Below are positions 33,454 through 44,212 of a DNA stretch of 64,000 nucleotides, piece after piece. Numbering within the stretch: position 1 is the first letter of the stretch; the number at the start of each line of letters is the position of its first letter. The position numbers and the translations under genes were made by a program. The DNA is from Jaltomata sinuosa (taxonomy: Eukaryota; Streptophyta; Magnoliopsida; Solanales; Solanaceae): assembly GCA_003996215.1 (NCBI GenBank), contig QJPP01004120.1:1-64000 (forward strand). Direction: 5' to 3'. Under the pieces are notes generated by a model that saw only the letters and a list, made by a program, of their open reading frames with translations, had not been told where the DNA came from and ran no database searches.

Positions 33454-34340
33454 CTGAGTCAACCTGTTAACAGGGCAACTATGGATGAAAACTCCTCAAT
33501 AAATCTTCTGTAGTAACCATCCAAGCCTAAAAAGCTCCTAATATCTATTAGAGAGATGGGTCTAGGCTAGTTCTTCATTGTTTCTATTTTCTGCGAATCT
33601 ACTCAATTTTCTTCCTTAGACACCACATGACCCAGAAAAGCAACAGACTGCATCAAAAACTCACATTTACTGAACTTAGTAAATAACTGGTGATCCTTGA
33701 GAGTTTGCCATACCACCCTCAAAACGGTGTGCATGCTCGTCCTCACTCCGTGAGTAGACAAGAATGTTAACTATGAAGATAATGATGAACATATCCAAAT
33801 ACTGCTTGAACACCCTGTTCATCAAGTCCATAAAATATGTAGGAGCATTCATTAGTACAAATCACATAACCACAAATTCATACTGACCATACCAAGTTTT
33901 GAAAGCTGTCTTCGGAATGTCAGACTCTCTAACTCTGAGCTGATGATAACCGGATTTGAGGTCAATTTTGGAGAAATATTTGGCACCTTGAAGCTGATCG
34001 AATAAGTCATCAGTTCTAGGGATGGGATACTTATTTTTAATTGTTACCTTGTTCAATTGACAGTAGTCTATGCACATTCTTAGGGAACCATCTTTCATAC
34101 ATACGAAGAGCACTGGAGCACCCCATGGAGAGATGTTTGGTCTGCTGAGGCCTTTTTCTAGGTAATCTTTCAACTGATCCTTTTGTTCCTTAAGTTCAGA
34201 TGGAGCCATTCTTTAAGGAGGAATAAATATGGGTTGCTTATCTGAGAGGAGATCTATCCCAAAGTCAATCTCCCTCTCAGGAGAAACTCCAGGAAGATCC
34301 TCAGGAAACACCTCTGGGAACTAATTTACTATAGGAAATA
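33454..34340 (-). pseudogene. pol: Element D reverse transcriptase (truncated)
   Basis: In the minus direction, the block 34209-33862 is open for 115 residues: LEKGLSRPNISPWGAPVLFV, DGSLRMCIDYCQLNKVTIKN, DDLFDQLQGAKYFSKIDLKSG and the YEFVVM end. The catalytic loop near 33762 reads FIVNILVYS. FIDD is expected, so both Asp are lost. The connection domain LGLDGYYRRFIEEFSS is readable at about 33530-33480, then the element ends at the deletion junction. Confidence 0.87.
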
Positions 34341-34382
34341 ACTAGAGGGATGGGGTGTCAGACTCAGAATGCTTGAACTAAA

Positions 34383-34865
34383 CTATATGGTAGACGCACC
34401 CTTTAGAAATAATTTTCCTATCCTTGAGAAAAGATATGAAATGACCTTTGAAATATGAGGACTACCTTGCCATTCTAAGACTGGCTCATTCAAAAACTGA
34501 AACTTGACCAATCTAGTTAGGCAATCAACTAAGGCATAACATGCATATAACCAGTCCATACCAAGAATAACATCAAAATTGGTCATCTCTAACTCTACTA
34601 TATCAGCTAAGGTGACTCTATGAAGGACTGTGATTGGACAATTTCTGTATACTCTCTTGGCTAGGACTGACTCACCAATTAGAGTGGAGACATGAAAGGG
34701 TTTTAGGGGTTGTTTAGGACTGACTCCAAACTTACATACAATATAAGGGGTCACAAATGACAAAGAAGCTCCGTGGTCTAGTAAAGCATAAATATCAAGA
34801 GAGAAAACTTGCAACATACTAGTGATTACATTTGGGGAACTCTCCTGATTATGGCGAGATGACAT
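34383..34865 (-). pseudogene. Element D aspartic protease
   Basis: The frame is open for 160 residues. YALLDHGASLSFVTPYI carries DHG in place of DPG/DSG; the catalytic Asp is kept. FDVILGMDWLYACYALVDC is the conserved C-terminal block, followed by the link to RT. The layout matches A and B, but the sequence belongs to a different chromovirus family. Confidence 0.85.
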
Positions 34866-36008
34866 AGCATAGAGGCGGTTCTGGTGCTGACCACCGCCTG
34901 CACTGAAGTGGTACCCTGCTCAACTAAATAGCTTGCTGGAGCTGCTGTAGTAGACTGTGTCCTGCCACCTCCACTGTTCTTTTTGGCTGAAGGGCAATCC
35001 CTGATCATATGATTAATCTGCCCGCACCCAAAGCATCCACTTGTGCCATAAAGGCACTCTCCAGGGTGACTCTTACCACAGTTGTTGCAAACAGGGTAGG
35101 AGTCCCTTTTGTAACACTTTCCTGCAAATGAGAGCCTGATGCCCTAACTGCCTGATCATGACTAGGTATGGGTGTCTGAGTAGGAGCACTGGCTGATGAT
35201 GGCACTGATCCTGATGACCTCTTCTGAAATAAAGACCGATTTCCACTCTGATGACTGAACCCTGAATCCTCTATCCTGTCCCTCTTGTTCGCCCTTGCCC
35301 TCTCTTTTAGTTTCTCCTCTTCCATCTGCTGAGCATAAGTCATGAGTATGGAGATTTCCATATCTCCAACCAACATCGTCGTCTTGTATTCTTTTTTTAC
35401 CAAATTAGAGACTTCAGAGATAAATGTTCTCATTCTGGACCTTGGCTCTGCAACCATCTCCGGAGCATACCTAGAAAGCTGCGTGAGCTTCAGCCCATAC
35501 TCTTGAACTAATGTAGATCCTTGCCTCAAATTAACAAATTCGTCAGCCTTAGCATCCCTCAACTTCCTTGCAAAGAACCTATCAATAAAAGCTCCCACAA
35601 AGTCGTCCCAAGTCATAGGGTCTGGATTCCTGCACCTACCATATTTCCACGGAGTTTACCAAATGTGACCCACATCCTTGAGCTAGTAGGAAGCTAGCTC
35701 ATCACTATTAGTACTAGTCACCTGCATCACCTCAAGAATCTTCTTGATCTCATCAATAAAATTTATGGGTCCTCACCAATCTTCAACCCCAAAAACTCTG
35801 GATGGTTCATACGAACAAAAGCTCTAACCCGAGCTATAGATGATACACCATTGGGGTTAATAGGGACATGTGCCTATAGATTTTCCTGATTGTCTACAAC
35901 TTGAGCTAACATCTGAATTGTAATATGAAACTCAACATTCGTAATCTCATGGTTTGGGGCTGGAGGATTGGCATTAGCATTGTGAGCATTGTTGCTTTGT
36001 TGAGGCAT
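34866..36008 (-). pseudogene. gag: Element D gag
   Basis: The start is ATG at 36008 (MPQQSNNAHN), after a 210-bp leader from the primer site. Stops and shifts fall at 35880-35620. The 203-residue open part from 35616 holds the capsid region (MTWDDFVGAFIDRFFARKLRD; FVNLRQGSTLVQEYGLKL) and a Lys/Arg-rich segment. The zinc knuckle at about 35037-34996 reads CFGCGQINHMIRDCP, a complete CX2CX4HX4C. The Pro/Ser/Thr-rich linker between them is usual for this group. Confidence 0.85.
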
Positions 36009-36205
36009 GATATGAAATTGCGAGAAGCATGAATTAGAAAGATAATTAGAGTTAAACTCAATCGCATGATATTGAACATGAAAGAAGTGAAGTTTTTCCT
36101 AAAATATCTCATAGCCTCCTTCTCATAAGTGTGGCGCGCTTCACACTCACGAAAAGGACTCTACTTAATGTGACTTTTAGACATCCTAGGACTCTTGAAC
36201 CTGAT

Positions 36206-36217
36206 GTTATGATACCA
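36206..36217 (-). other. Primer-binding site of element D (tRNA-iMet, decayed)
   Basis: The plus-strand gttatgatacca matches the complement of the initiator-Met primer site at 10 of 12 positions and lies four bases from the LTR. It shows that the LTR to its right is the 5' LTR of a minus-strand element. Confidence 0.75.
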
Positions 36218-36221
36218 TATT

Positions 36222-38245
36222 TTTCATGCCCCGAGCCTACTCTTGGGATGCGACACGGGACCTGAGACCCTAAGAGATCCCAAGATAACCTTTGGTCTTA
36301 TCATGACTTAAACATAACTATAACATACTTAGCAGAAGCTTAATAACAAGTAACGAGCAACACCATATATATAAAGAAAAATAAGTCTAGAAGCGATAAT
36401 TTGAAACATAAAACACCGACTGTCTAGCTATGTATGAAAAGCCTCTAAAACTGATAGGATGAGTTATTTGGACAAGACCCTAGCTAACTCTAACTACTGA
36501 AAGAATGTCATAAAGATAGCTAAACTCATAACTAGTCCTTGAAGTATGATGATTCACCAACTGCTACTGGAAATCCTACTGTCTCTAGCCACAAGTCTGG
36601 GAATGAGCGCCTGAATCTGCATCACGATAGGATACAACACAAAGAAGTATGCGATTAGTACTATGAAATATACTGAGTATGTGAGCTATGAATAATCATG
36701 ATAAAACATACTTGAAAATATACTTAAGACTGAGTTTCTGCATTAGTAAAAAGGAGTCATAGTGAAAAGATTCAAAGTAAAATCATAAGTGAATATCATG
36801 TTTTGAACATAAATCATAAAACAATGAGTGTAAGCCTGAAAGCTGAAAGTCATATAACCTTAGTAGTTTAAAACCATTCTTGCGAGAGTTTCTTATAACC
36901 TACATAAACATGTTGAGCACCATGGAGTCCAGTGTCATACACCCACACTGAAAAAATTTATCCTAACCGGCCAAAGTTAGAACCATAAACATAAGGATCC
37001 TGAAGTGCACCTGAAAAGGGGCAAAACCTATAGTAGTGACGTAGTTTGGGACCTGGGTTATCTAGAACCCTTGTCAGTTCGGTGCTAAATACTCCTCCTA
37101 GAACATATTATAGTGCTCACATAACATGTGATATATCAAGATGTCAAAGCTTATTCATAGTCATAGATGGCAAACCTAGATGTCATACTACTCACGAACC
37201 TTGCTTTTAAAAAATGGTTTATAAGTATTGATGGCATGTCAGAATGATGTATCATTCATAGAAGAACATATCTTAAAGGTTAGCATGGCACTAGTTTGAA
37301 TACATAATCTTATTAAAATTCATAAATTGAAGAACTAGGCATACAATTTCTCGAATACATAAGGTCATGTTATCTAAACAAGCTAATTTTGTTAAACTAA
37401 GCCATACATGTAAAATTAGGCTAGATTTTCCTTTCAAATCATGGGGATTAGAAATCATATCATAACATGATAACAACAAATTTATAGAAAAACCATGTAA
37501 ATGGGTAAGAACCTTAACTTGAGAAATTCATGAAATCAAAGTAAAACTTGGTGTTTTTTCCAAAAGGGTAAAATCAATCCCTTATTGAATACCCACATAC
37601 CTGATTTTGAAGCTTTCTTAACTAGAACTTGAATATGGAGACTTGGAGAAGAAACCCTAGGCCTTGAAGCTTGAGAGAAGAATCCTTTTCTTACTTCTTT
37701 AGGTTATACTGAAGGAATGAGAAGAAATTTTCCTAAGGGTGGCTAAAATACCTTTTATTAGGCCTAAAACGACATAACATAGGATTTAAAAGAATAAGAA
37801 AAAGACCAAAATAACCCAGACTTAAAACAAAAAGTGGCTAAAATTTTCCCACCGGAAGGCGTGTCTAACGGCCCATCACAGCTCCCACGGCCCATGGGAG
37901 GTGACCATTAGAATAGGCCTGACAGGACTGGCTCACTGGTTAATCCCCATGGAAGAGGCTGATGGCTTGTGGTGGCTCCCACGACCATCGCCCTTAGTCG
38001 TCGGGCTGAGAGGGGTTGACTGGGTAACTGAGGGTTTCTCACAGTGGGCTTCGTTGGGCTGTAGGGCCTCCGATGGCTCATGGTGGCTGCCCATCGAGGT
38101 TAAGAAGAGTTAATGGTTCCTATGGTTGGCACAATGAGTTGTCGTGCCTTGCATGGATCGTGGCACGTGCCTGTGGGACCTGAAAGTTGGATAAATTATA
38201 GTTTTTTCCTGAGTCTAACAAGGGTTTAAATTCTGGGGTGTTACA
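36222..38245 (-). mobile_element. Element D 5' LTR (2.0 kb)
   Basis: The plus strand begins ttTCATGCCCCGAGCC (TGTCATGCC decayed) and ends GGGGTGTTACA, so it reads TGTAACACCCC on the element strand. Its first 100 bp align with the start of E's LTR at 58236 (gagccta, acacggga, tgagacc, gatcccaagataac), so D and E belong to one broad LTR family. The middle differs: D has a GC-rich palindrome array at 37855-38160 and no ctatttatag. Confidence 0.85.
37855..38160 (-). promoter_or_regulatory. GC-rich palindrome cluster in D LTR
   Basis: Short inverted motifs such as CCCACGGCCCATGGGAG near 37884-37900 and many GGCTC/GAGCC and CCATGG-type words are concentrated here. The surrounding LTR is AT-rich. 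On the element strand the cluster lies upstream of a weak TATA-like tract near 37755. A role is inferred. Confidence 0.45.
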
Positions 38246-39693
38246 ATACACATGCTAAAGGGACTTATTTTTTCCCAACTAGCCATGACCTGCAGAGGAC
38301 CCTAGGCATCCATGAACTATACCGACGTTGTATCCGATCTATAGTAATTATCAATATCAAAGTAACTAGTCTCTCAAACCTATCCCTCATGATATACATA
38401 GTGCCCAAGACACATTTACACTTAGCCATTTTGAGTCACTCATCACTTCCTATACATCTAGCTTATTTATTCAAGCATAATAGGAAAGCATATACAATTC
38501 AAACATGTCTGAAGACCAATCACAAGTTACGTAATTCAATCATATATAATGTAATAAAATGAGTCTCAACTCCAATTAGAGCTATAACGTACCTCGAGTG
38601 AAGAATTACCACCCGCAAGTTACTACGCAATTGCCTTGCGCTTTCTTAACTCTTCAAAATTCTCAAGGTCTATAAACAACAATTATACAAAAGTAATTAA
38701 TCATTTACTCTTCATTTTAGGCCTTGGGAATTTAACCATCAATTCTATGCTCAAACAAGGTTTCTAGTGTTCCCCAAGGGTTAACTAATCAATAAATAGT
38801 CTCATAGTATTCATACAATCAATATCCAAAGGGTTTCTAATCAAGTTCATGACTTTTAGCCATTTTTATCCCTAAAGGTTTCACCGTTACGGAACCCAAG
38901 GTTCCCCACTAGCCTTAATCATGTTAAGATCTAATAATTCATGTTAAGAATCATCAAATAGAGTCATTTGAAGGTAAAATTGCACCTACCCATAGGATTC
39001 CTCCCCAAGTTCATGCTTTTAGGGCTCAGTTCAAGAATTACACTAATAATCCTTAACAAAAGGTCTTACAATGATTAAAGATCAACATACACAGAGGTTT
39101 TACGAAGTAGTTACCTCAAACAAAGAGGAATGCCCTATTTTCTTGAGAAACCACTTCTTAGAGCTCTAGAACAAAATAAGAGTTATGAAAATAATTCAGA
39201 ACAACTAAAAAGTGCAAGTAAACTGCCTGAATTCCTCACCATGATAGCTCGATTCTCCTCGTCGGCCATCACGATGGGTCATCGTGATAAAGATGGCTCA
39301 TCATGATGGCTCATTGAGATGAGAGTGCCTATTATTGTGAAAAACATCAAATTCTAGAATGTTGTTTTCTTGCCTCAAATCCCTCATTTCACAACACACT
39401 TTATTTTCTAGATATCACAAATTAATCCCGATGCGGTAACGCCTATAAATGGGTTCAATGAATTTGATTTCCAACCAAAAACTTCCTATGGTATCCTACG
39501 ACATTCAACTATCCATAAAAGGAATCCACACTACTGAATGATGAACCACGAGACCCCAACTATCTCTAAGACTCAAAATACTATATTTTCATTAAAGCTC
39601 ACCCTAGCATGAGATTTTATCAACTATCACCCTAGGGACTTTTCTAGCCGGGGACTTATGCCCTTTTTTACTATAATAGAACAGGTCATTACA
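38246..39693 (-). mobile_element. Element C, 3' LTR remnant
   Basis: The right end reads ggtcattaca (TGTAATGACC on the minus strand) and directly follows the chromodomain end of C. A palindrome cluster of CATCACGATGGGTCATCGTGATG type lies at 39240-39330. The left part is cut off where D's LTR begins. No gene is visible. Confidence 0.7.
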
Positions 39694-40232
39694 TTAGATA
39701 CCAATTAAACATTTATTCATCCCTGAACAACAATATGAAAAAAATATGGTGGAAATTAGGATTACCTGGATTAGTGAACAAGTGAGGATACTTGAATTGT
39801 ATGTCCGCTTCAGTCTCCCAAGTGGCCTTCTCAACATGACAGTTTTTCCACTGGACTTTTATAGATGCAATATCCTTTGTCCTCAACTTTCAAACATACC
39901 TATCAAGAATAGTAACAACCTCCTCTTCGTAAGAGAGGTTTTCATCCAACAGGACCAAATACTAGCGAATAATGTAGTCACCATCTCTGTGGTACTTCTT
40001 AAGCATGGATACATGAAGTATGGATGAACTCTCAACAAACTCAGAAATGATGTCAATTTATAATCCACTGGCCCTATACGCTGAAAAATCTCAAAGGGTC
40101 TAATATACCTCAGACTTAACTTTCCACACATCTTAAATCACATAACACCTTTCATGGGTGAAACTTTGAGCAAAACTTGCTCACCTTCCATGAATTGCAT
40201 ATCTCTTACCTTCGTATATGCGTACTCCTTTT
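39694..40232 (-). pseudogene. pol: Element C integrase C-terminus and chromodomain region
   Basis: Text resumes immediately left of the mitochondrial insert with KEYAYTKVRDMQF, then EGEQVLLKVSPMKGVM, LSLRYIRPFEIFQRIGPVDY (GPF/Y block; Gly is Arg here) and HPYFMYPCLRST. A decayed chromodomain follows at 39960-39740 (VQWKNCHVEKATWETE-like words on the minus strand). Frameshifts lie at about 40075 and 39960. Confidence 0.8.
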
Positions 40233-40435
40233 CACGCCCCCGTTTGACTGCCGCTCGGGGATGTAGTTGTAGATAGGTTAGTCTTAGTGGGTCGTTGGAT
40301 CCACCTGTTATCTCCTTCTACGACATGCTATTGTCGTCGCCATATTCCATATGTCACTTAGTCATCTCAGCCTCGCTGCGGGTCAGCACCTCCGAAAGAA
40401 ATGGAGGACTTCATTTAGTGACCCCGCGATCGCCC

Positions 40436-40504
40436 TCTGAACGATCAGAATAAGGTAAAGCTTGAAGATAAGTTTTGTACTCAATTAATTTCTCAGTCCC
40501 TCTA
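40436..40504 (-). pseudogene. nad7: nad7 exon 2, mitochondrial complex I subunit 7 (nuclear copy)
   Basis: The minus-strand reading EKLIEYKTYLQALPY is the conserved N-terminal part of the 49-kDa complex I subunit. The length is 69 nt, which I recall as the size of plant nad7 exon 2. The next codons are TCT (Ser), GAT, CGT, TCA (Ser). Plant Nad7 protein has Phe and Leu at these two sites through C-to-U editing, so this copy came from unedited DNA, not from cDNA. The exon is bordered on the left by GGGCG (group II GUGCG decayed) and on the right by an AC intron end. It is not expressed as a protein from here. Confidence 0.93.
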
Positions 40505-40546
40505 GTCGGGTGAGCGCTGGCCGGTTTTTCGACCAGATCCCCCTAA

Positions 40547-40580
40547 AAACCGTACGTGCGGGTCTCCCCGCATGCGGCTC
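40547..40580 (-). other. Group II intron domain V (nad7 intron 1)
   Basis: This is a 34-nt hairpin on the minus strand that begins GAGCCGCATGCGGG. It has a GAGA (GNRA) loop and returns through CCCGCACGTACGG. The catalytic AGC triad is in place. Domain VI follows (gatctggtcgaaaaaccgg, 40540-40521), then the intron end at 40505. Confidence 0.9.
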
Positions 40581-40801
40581 ACGCCATTCTCCGCTTTCCA
40601 CAACCGTAACCACTTGTCATTCTGATTACTTCATCCATAAACCTTTTTTTTCTTTCAAAATAGTGATACGGCCTAAAAAAGTAAAGGAGAAGCTTCCATT
40701 CTAGAAGCGGTAGCTTCCCGCCTTTGCCTCTTACTAGTAAAGGGAAAAGCCCCCTCCTCGGCTTTGTTACCCAAACACTCATCCTGAGCAATCTCTTCCC
40801 C

Positions 40802-41700
40802 GACTTTGAGCTGCTAAGAGCTTTCGTTGGATGAACTTCACCCTTCCATAGAGTCTTGCAGAAGGTCTTTACCCCATGGCCTTACCTCAAATGAATCAAA
40901 CTAGTCAATGAGAGATCTACACCTCCTCTCATATAATGCTTCAAATAAAGCCATGTCTATACTCAAATAGTAACTATTGTTGTAAGAAAACTTGGCCAAA
41001 GATAGGTACTGGTCCCAATGACCTCCAATACATATGCGTGGGGCATGTCTATCAATACATGAGTTGTGCATTCAGACTACCCATGAGTCTGAGGATGAAA
41101 AGCTATACTCAGGTCCAACCTAGTATCCAACTCTTCATGCAATTTTTGCCAGAAATTCAAAGTGAACTGGGTGCCCCTGTCAGAAATAATAGTGATAGGT
41201 ACCCCATGCAGTTGAAGAAACTCCTTAAGGTAGATCTTGGCTAACTTATCCGCATTATACATCACCTAAACTGGAAAAAAGTGCATAGACTTCGTCAATC
41301 TATCAACAATAATCCATGTCGAATCATATTTTCCCAAAGTCTTGGGAAGTCCAACCACTAAATCCATGGCTATTCTCTCCCACTTCCATTTTGGGATGGG
41401 CATTCTCTGAAGAGGACCACCAGGATTTTGGTGCTCATATTTCACTTACTTGCAGTTTTGACACTTAGCCATTAAATCAAATATATATTTCTTTATTCCA
41501 CCCCACCAATAGTGTTGCTTCAAATCTTGGTAAATCTTGGTCACAGCAGGATGTATGGAAAACTTGGAACAATGAGCTTCTGCTAAGATAGTAGGGATCA
41601 AGTCATCAACACGGGGCACACAAACTAGCCCTTTGATTCAAAGGATACCTTCATCATCGATCATGGCCTCCTTGGCCTTATCCTATAACACTTTATCATG
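40802..41700 (-). pseudogene. pol: Element C integrase (N-terminus and core)
   Basis: The zinc region reads SIHPAVTKIYQDLKQHYWW and ends MAKCQNC (41560-41455). The core has IAMDLVVGLPKTLGKYDS, VDRLTKSMHFFPV, then the open stretch 41265-41077 with GVPITIISDRGTQF and AFHPQTHG, and the Glu in SECTTHV. A frameshift follows near 41010. The text ends LLAAQSR at the NUMT junction. The DDE residues are visible; stops occur at about 41268 and 41076. Confidence 0.87.
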
Positions 41701-42306
41701 AATCTTACTCTATTTCACATCATCAAATTTTTTACCTTTAATCTGATCAAGAAAAGAAGACCTTGCCTCAACACATGCCAATAATTGACCCTGCTCATAA
41801 ACTTTCAACCTCATGAAATTGCTAGCCAGGTCCTGAATATCTCTGGCCAATGGACATCTAGTAACTTTTAAATAGGCTAACATGCCCATACTCTCAGTCT
41901 TTCTACTCAGTGCATCAGCTACCACATTAGCTTTACCTGGATGGTACAGGATGGTAACATTATAATCCTTGAGTAATTCGATCCATCTTCACTGCCTTAA
42001 GTTTAAGTCTTTTTGAGTGAAGACATGCTGTAAACTACGTTGGTCTATGAACACCTTGCAATGCACCCCATACAAATAATGCATCCAAATCTTAACAACA
42101 ATCACCATGGTTGCCAACTCTAAGTCCTGAGTAGGATAGTTCTTTTCATGCAATTTGAGTTGCCTTAAAGAATAAGTGATAACATTCCATTCTTGCATCA
42201 ATAAAAAACCTAAACCAGATCGTGAGGCATCACAATACACAATAAAATCCTTACCTTCAACTGACAAGGCAAGAATTGGAACAGTAGTCAACAAAGTCTT
42301 TAGCAT
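41701..42306 (-). pseudogene. pol: Element C RNase H and linker
   Basis: RNase H is open from 42306 to 41989 (FIVYCDASRSGLGFLLM; YSLRQLKLHEKNYPTQDLELA; FIDQRSLQHVFTQKDLN). After a break, VADALSRKTESMGMLAYL at 41925 leads into the integrase linker, which is open to 41710. The catalytic Asp in YCDAS and in FIDQRSLQ remain. Confidence 0.88.
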
Positions 42307-42855
42307 TTAGAAGCTCTCCTCACATTTATCTAACCAAAAAAATGGTACATCCTTCTAAGTCAAGCGGGTCAGATGGGTAGCAATAGATGCAAAACCTTTC
42401 ATAAACCTACAATTGTAATAAGCTAATCACACAAAGCTACGAACTTCAGACACCAAAGTAGGCCTAGCCTAATTCTCAACTGCCTTAATTTTTTATAGGT
42501 CAACTATCACCCGTTTTTCGAAACTACATGCCCCAAGAAGGACATCGAAGACAACTAGTACACACACTTGTATAATTTTGCATACAGTTCCTTTTCCTTC
42601 AACAATCCCAACACAATCCTAAGATGATTTCTATGCTTATCATCACTCTTAGAATACACTAGGAAATCATCAATAAACACAATAATGAATGAGTCTAGAT
42701 AGGGCTTAAATGGCCCATTCATCACACTCATAAAAGCATCTGGAGCATTAGTCAACCCAAAAGACATCATGAGAAACTCATAGTGCCCGTACCGGGTCCA
42801 AAAAGTAGTCTTAGGAATATCATAAGGCTAAATTTTAAACTGATGGTATCCGTAC
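42307..42855 (-). pseudogene. pol: Element C reverse transcriptase, second half
   Basis: Reading left from the G insertion: YHQF, then DIPKTTFWTRYGHYEF, MMSFGLTNAPDAF and the intact catalytic FIDDFLVYS at about 42670-42645. The thumb (RIVLGLLKEKELYAKL) and connection region follow down to 42340 with stops. The first half of the same RT is at 56012-56300, on the other side of G. Confidence 0.88.
42851..42855. repeat. Left target-site duplication of G (CGTAC)
   Basis: CGTAC precedes G's left LTR, and CGTAC at 56012-56016 follows its right LTR. The match is exact. It lies within an RT codon stretch of element C. Confidence 0.95.
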
Positions 42856-44212
42856 TGATACGTTCAAATTACACCCTTTTAAAAGTGCAAACGATCATTC
42901 TCATATATAGTAACTCAACGAGTAGACTGGGGTCGAATCCCATAGGGAATAGAGTAAGAAATATAATACTTAAAGTTATTGATTTACTTTACGTTATGTC
43001 AAATCTTATCCCTTAACAAGAGTATGATTTGTTGTACTTTAAATTAAAGTTTGCAAAAAATAAATGTTTAGAAGTAACAAAGTTTTATGAAATCCAGGAT
43101 TGTTTCACCATACAATGGAATTCATCTATTGGTTACAAGTGTTGATATAGGCAATCCTAGGTTGATTTCAGGTGAACTATGGTCAATGATACCAAATACT
43201 ACCTTCCGATATGAAATTGATCAATCCTTTATTTATCTTCCCAAATGAAATGAAGCGTATTATTTAAACGACCACCATAAGTTAAGTGGAATTAAAGTAT
43301 TACTATGAAATCCTTAAACAAAGATTAACTCTTTGAGTTCTTATTCATTGACAATGTCCCAATCTAAATGAATCCTTCCGGAAAAAATTAAGATTCAAGG
43401 GCTTTTAACTAATGTTTGCAACCGCTAATTTTCCAACAATCCAATTTTTAATAACACACCCACAACGTATTTAATCCTATATCTACACTTTTTCCTTAAG
43501 ACTTGTTCATTGTATGGATTCACAATCTCAGATTTAGGGTTTAGTTACCCATACTATAGAGAAAAGAAACAATGATAGTTGAAAGAGACATACTTACAAA
43601 TCGAATAGATTAATAACAAAAAGTTATTTTTCCAAACATGAACTAAAATTAGCACTCCAAATTGTTTCGAATCTCAAAGAAACAAGTAATGTGATAATTC
43701 TCCTCAAAAATATGTATAAAGTATGCTAAAAGAAGTGTATGCAAAAATATCCTAGAAGTCCTATTTATAGCAAGCACAAATTAACTCCGGATTGGTCTAG
43801 GAAAGGAAAGATGCATCCTCAGAACGAATGCTAAAATGGTCCCTTTTTATCAATAGCGGATCATTTCTTGCTTTATTGTAACTTCCAATATTCAGCTGCT
43901 TTCTGGTTCTGGAAACGGTTAGAGAAACAAACCGGTGTCATTGAAAATTGTCTGTTTTGCCTTTTGTTTTAACTTTATTTTTTTGTCAGCTTTTGTCTTT
44001 GAGGTTGAATGCAATGGTTGTACCAACAGTCTGTTTCAACTCACAACGATTAGCAAAATGCCTCATTTTTGGCTGAACTACTTCTTTTGTTGATTCATGT
44101 CTATCTTTCCTGAAACACAATCAAAACACATAAATTTTCACAATAGTTATTGGAAAACTACAAAACTTCCTTGTTAAAAGCATCAAATGTGTCGTAAAAT
44201 CCCGACACATCA
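42856..44212 (-). mobile_element. Element G 3' LTR
   Basis: TGATACGTTC...GACACATCA, homologous to 54651-56011. The TATA-like ctatttatag is at 43761-43770, followed by attggtctaggaaaggaaag at 43791-43810 and an AATGGTCC-type motif cluster at 43830-44050. The polypurine tract of the element is at 44213-44225 (acaccccaaactt on plus). Confidence 0.92.

Larger units (their letters stand above)
33454..38245 (-). mobile_element. Element D, 5' half of a minus-strand chromovirus
   Basis: 5' LTR (36222-38245), primer site, gag, zinc knuckle, protease and most of RT remain. The end of RT, RNase H, integrase and the 3' LTR are absent; the sequence runs straight into B's broken 3' LTR at about 33453. The 5' LTR abuts the 3' LTR of element C, so D probably inserted there before the deletion. 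Confidence 0.82.
40233..40801 (-). other. Mitochondrial DNA insert (NUMT) with nad7 intron 1 end, exon 2 and intron 2 start
   Basis: The 569-bp block has no relation to the flanking retrotransposon, whose integrase codons stop at AAQSR and resume at KEYAY on its two sides. In the minus direction it holds about 300 bp of a group II intron ending in domains V and VI, the 69-nt nad7 exon 2, and about 200 bp of the next intron. It is in mitochondrial genomic form: introns are present and edit sites are unedited. Short open frames in it are meaningless shadows. Confidence 0.92.

Noticed and set aside
40579..40791. Small open frames at 40510-40704 and 40579-40791 as genes
   Set aside because: They lie in the mitochondrial intron insert and have no recognisable product.
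40233..40801. Plastid origin of the organelle insert
   Set aside because: The exon encodes the mitochondrial nad7 segment with its known edit sites. Plastid ndhH has no such intron context.
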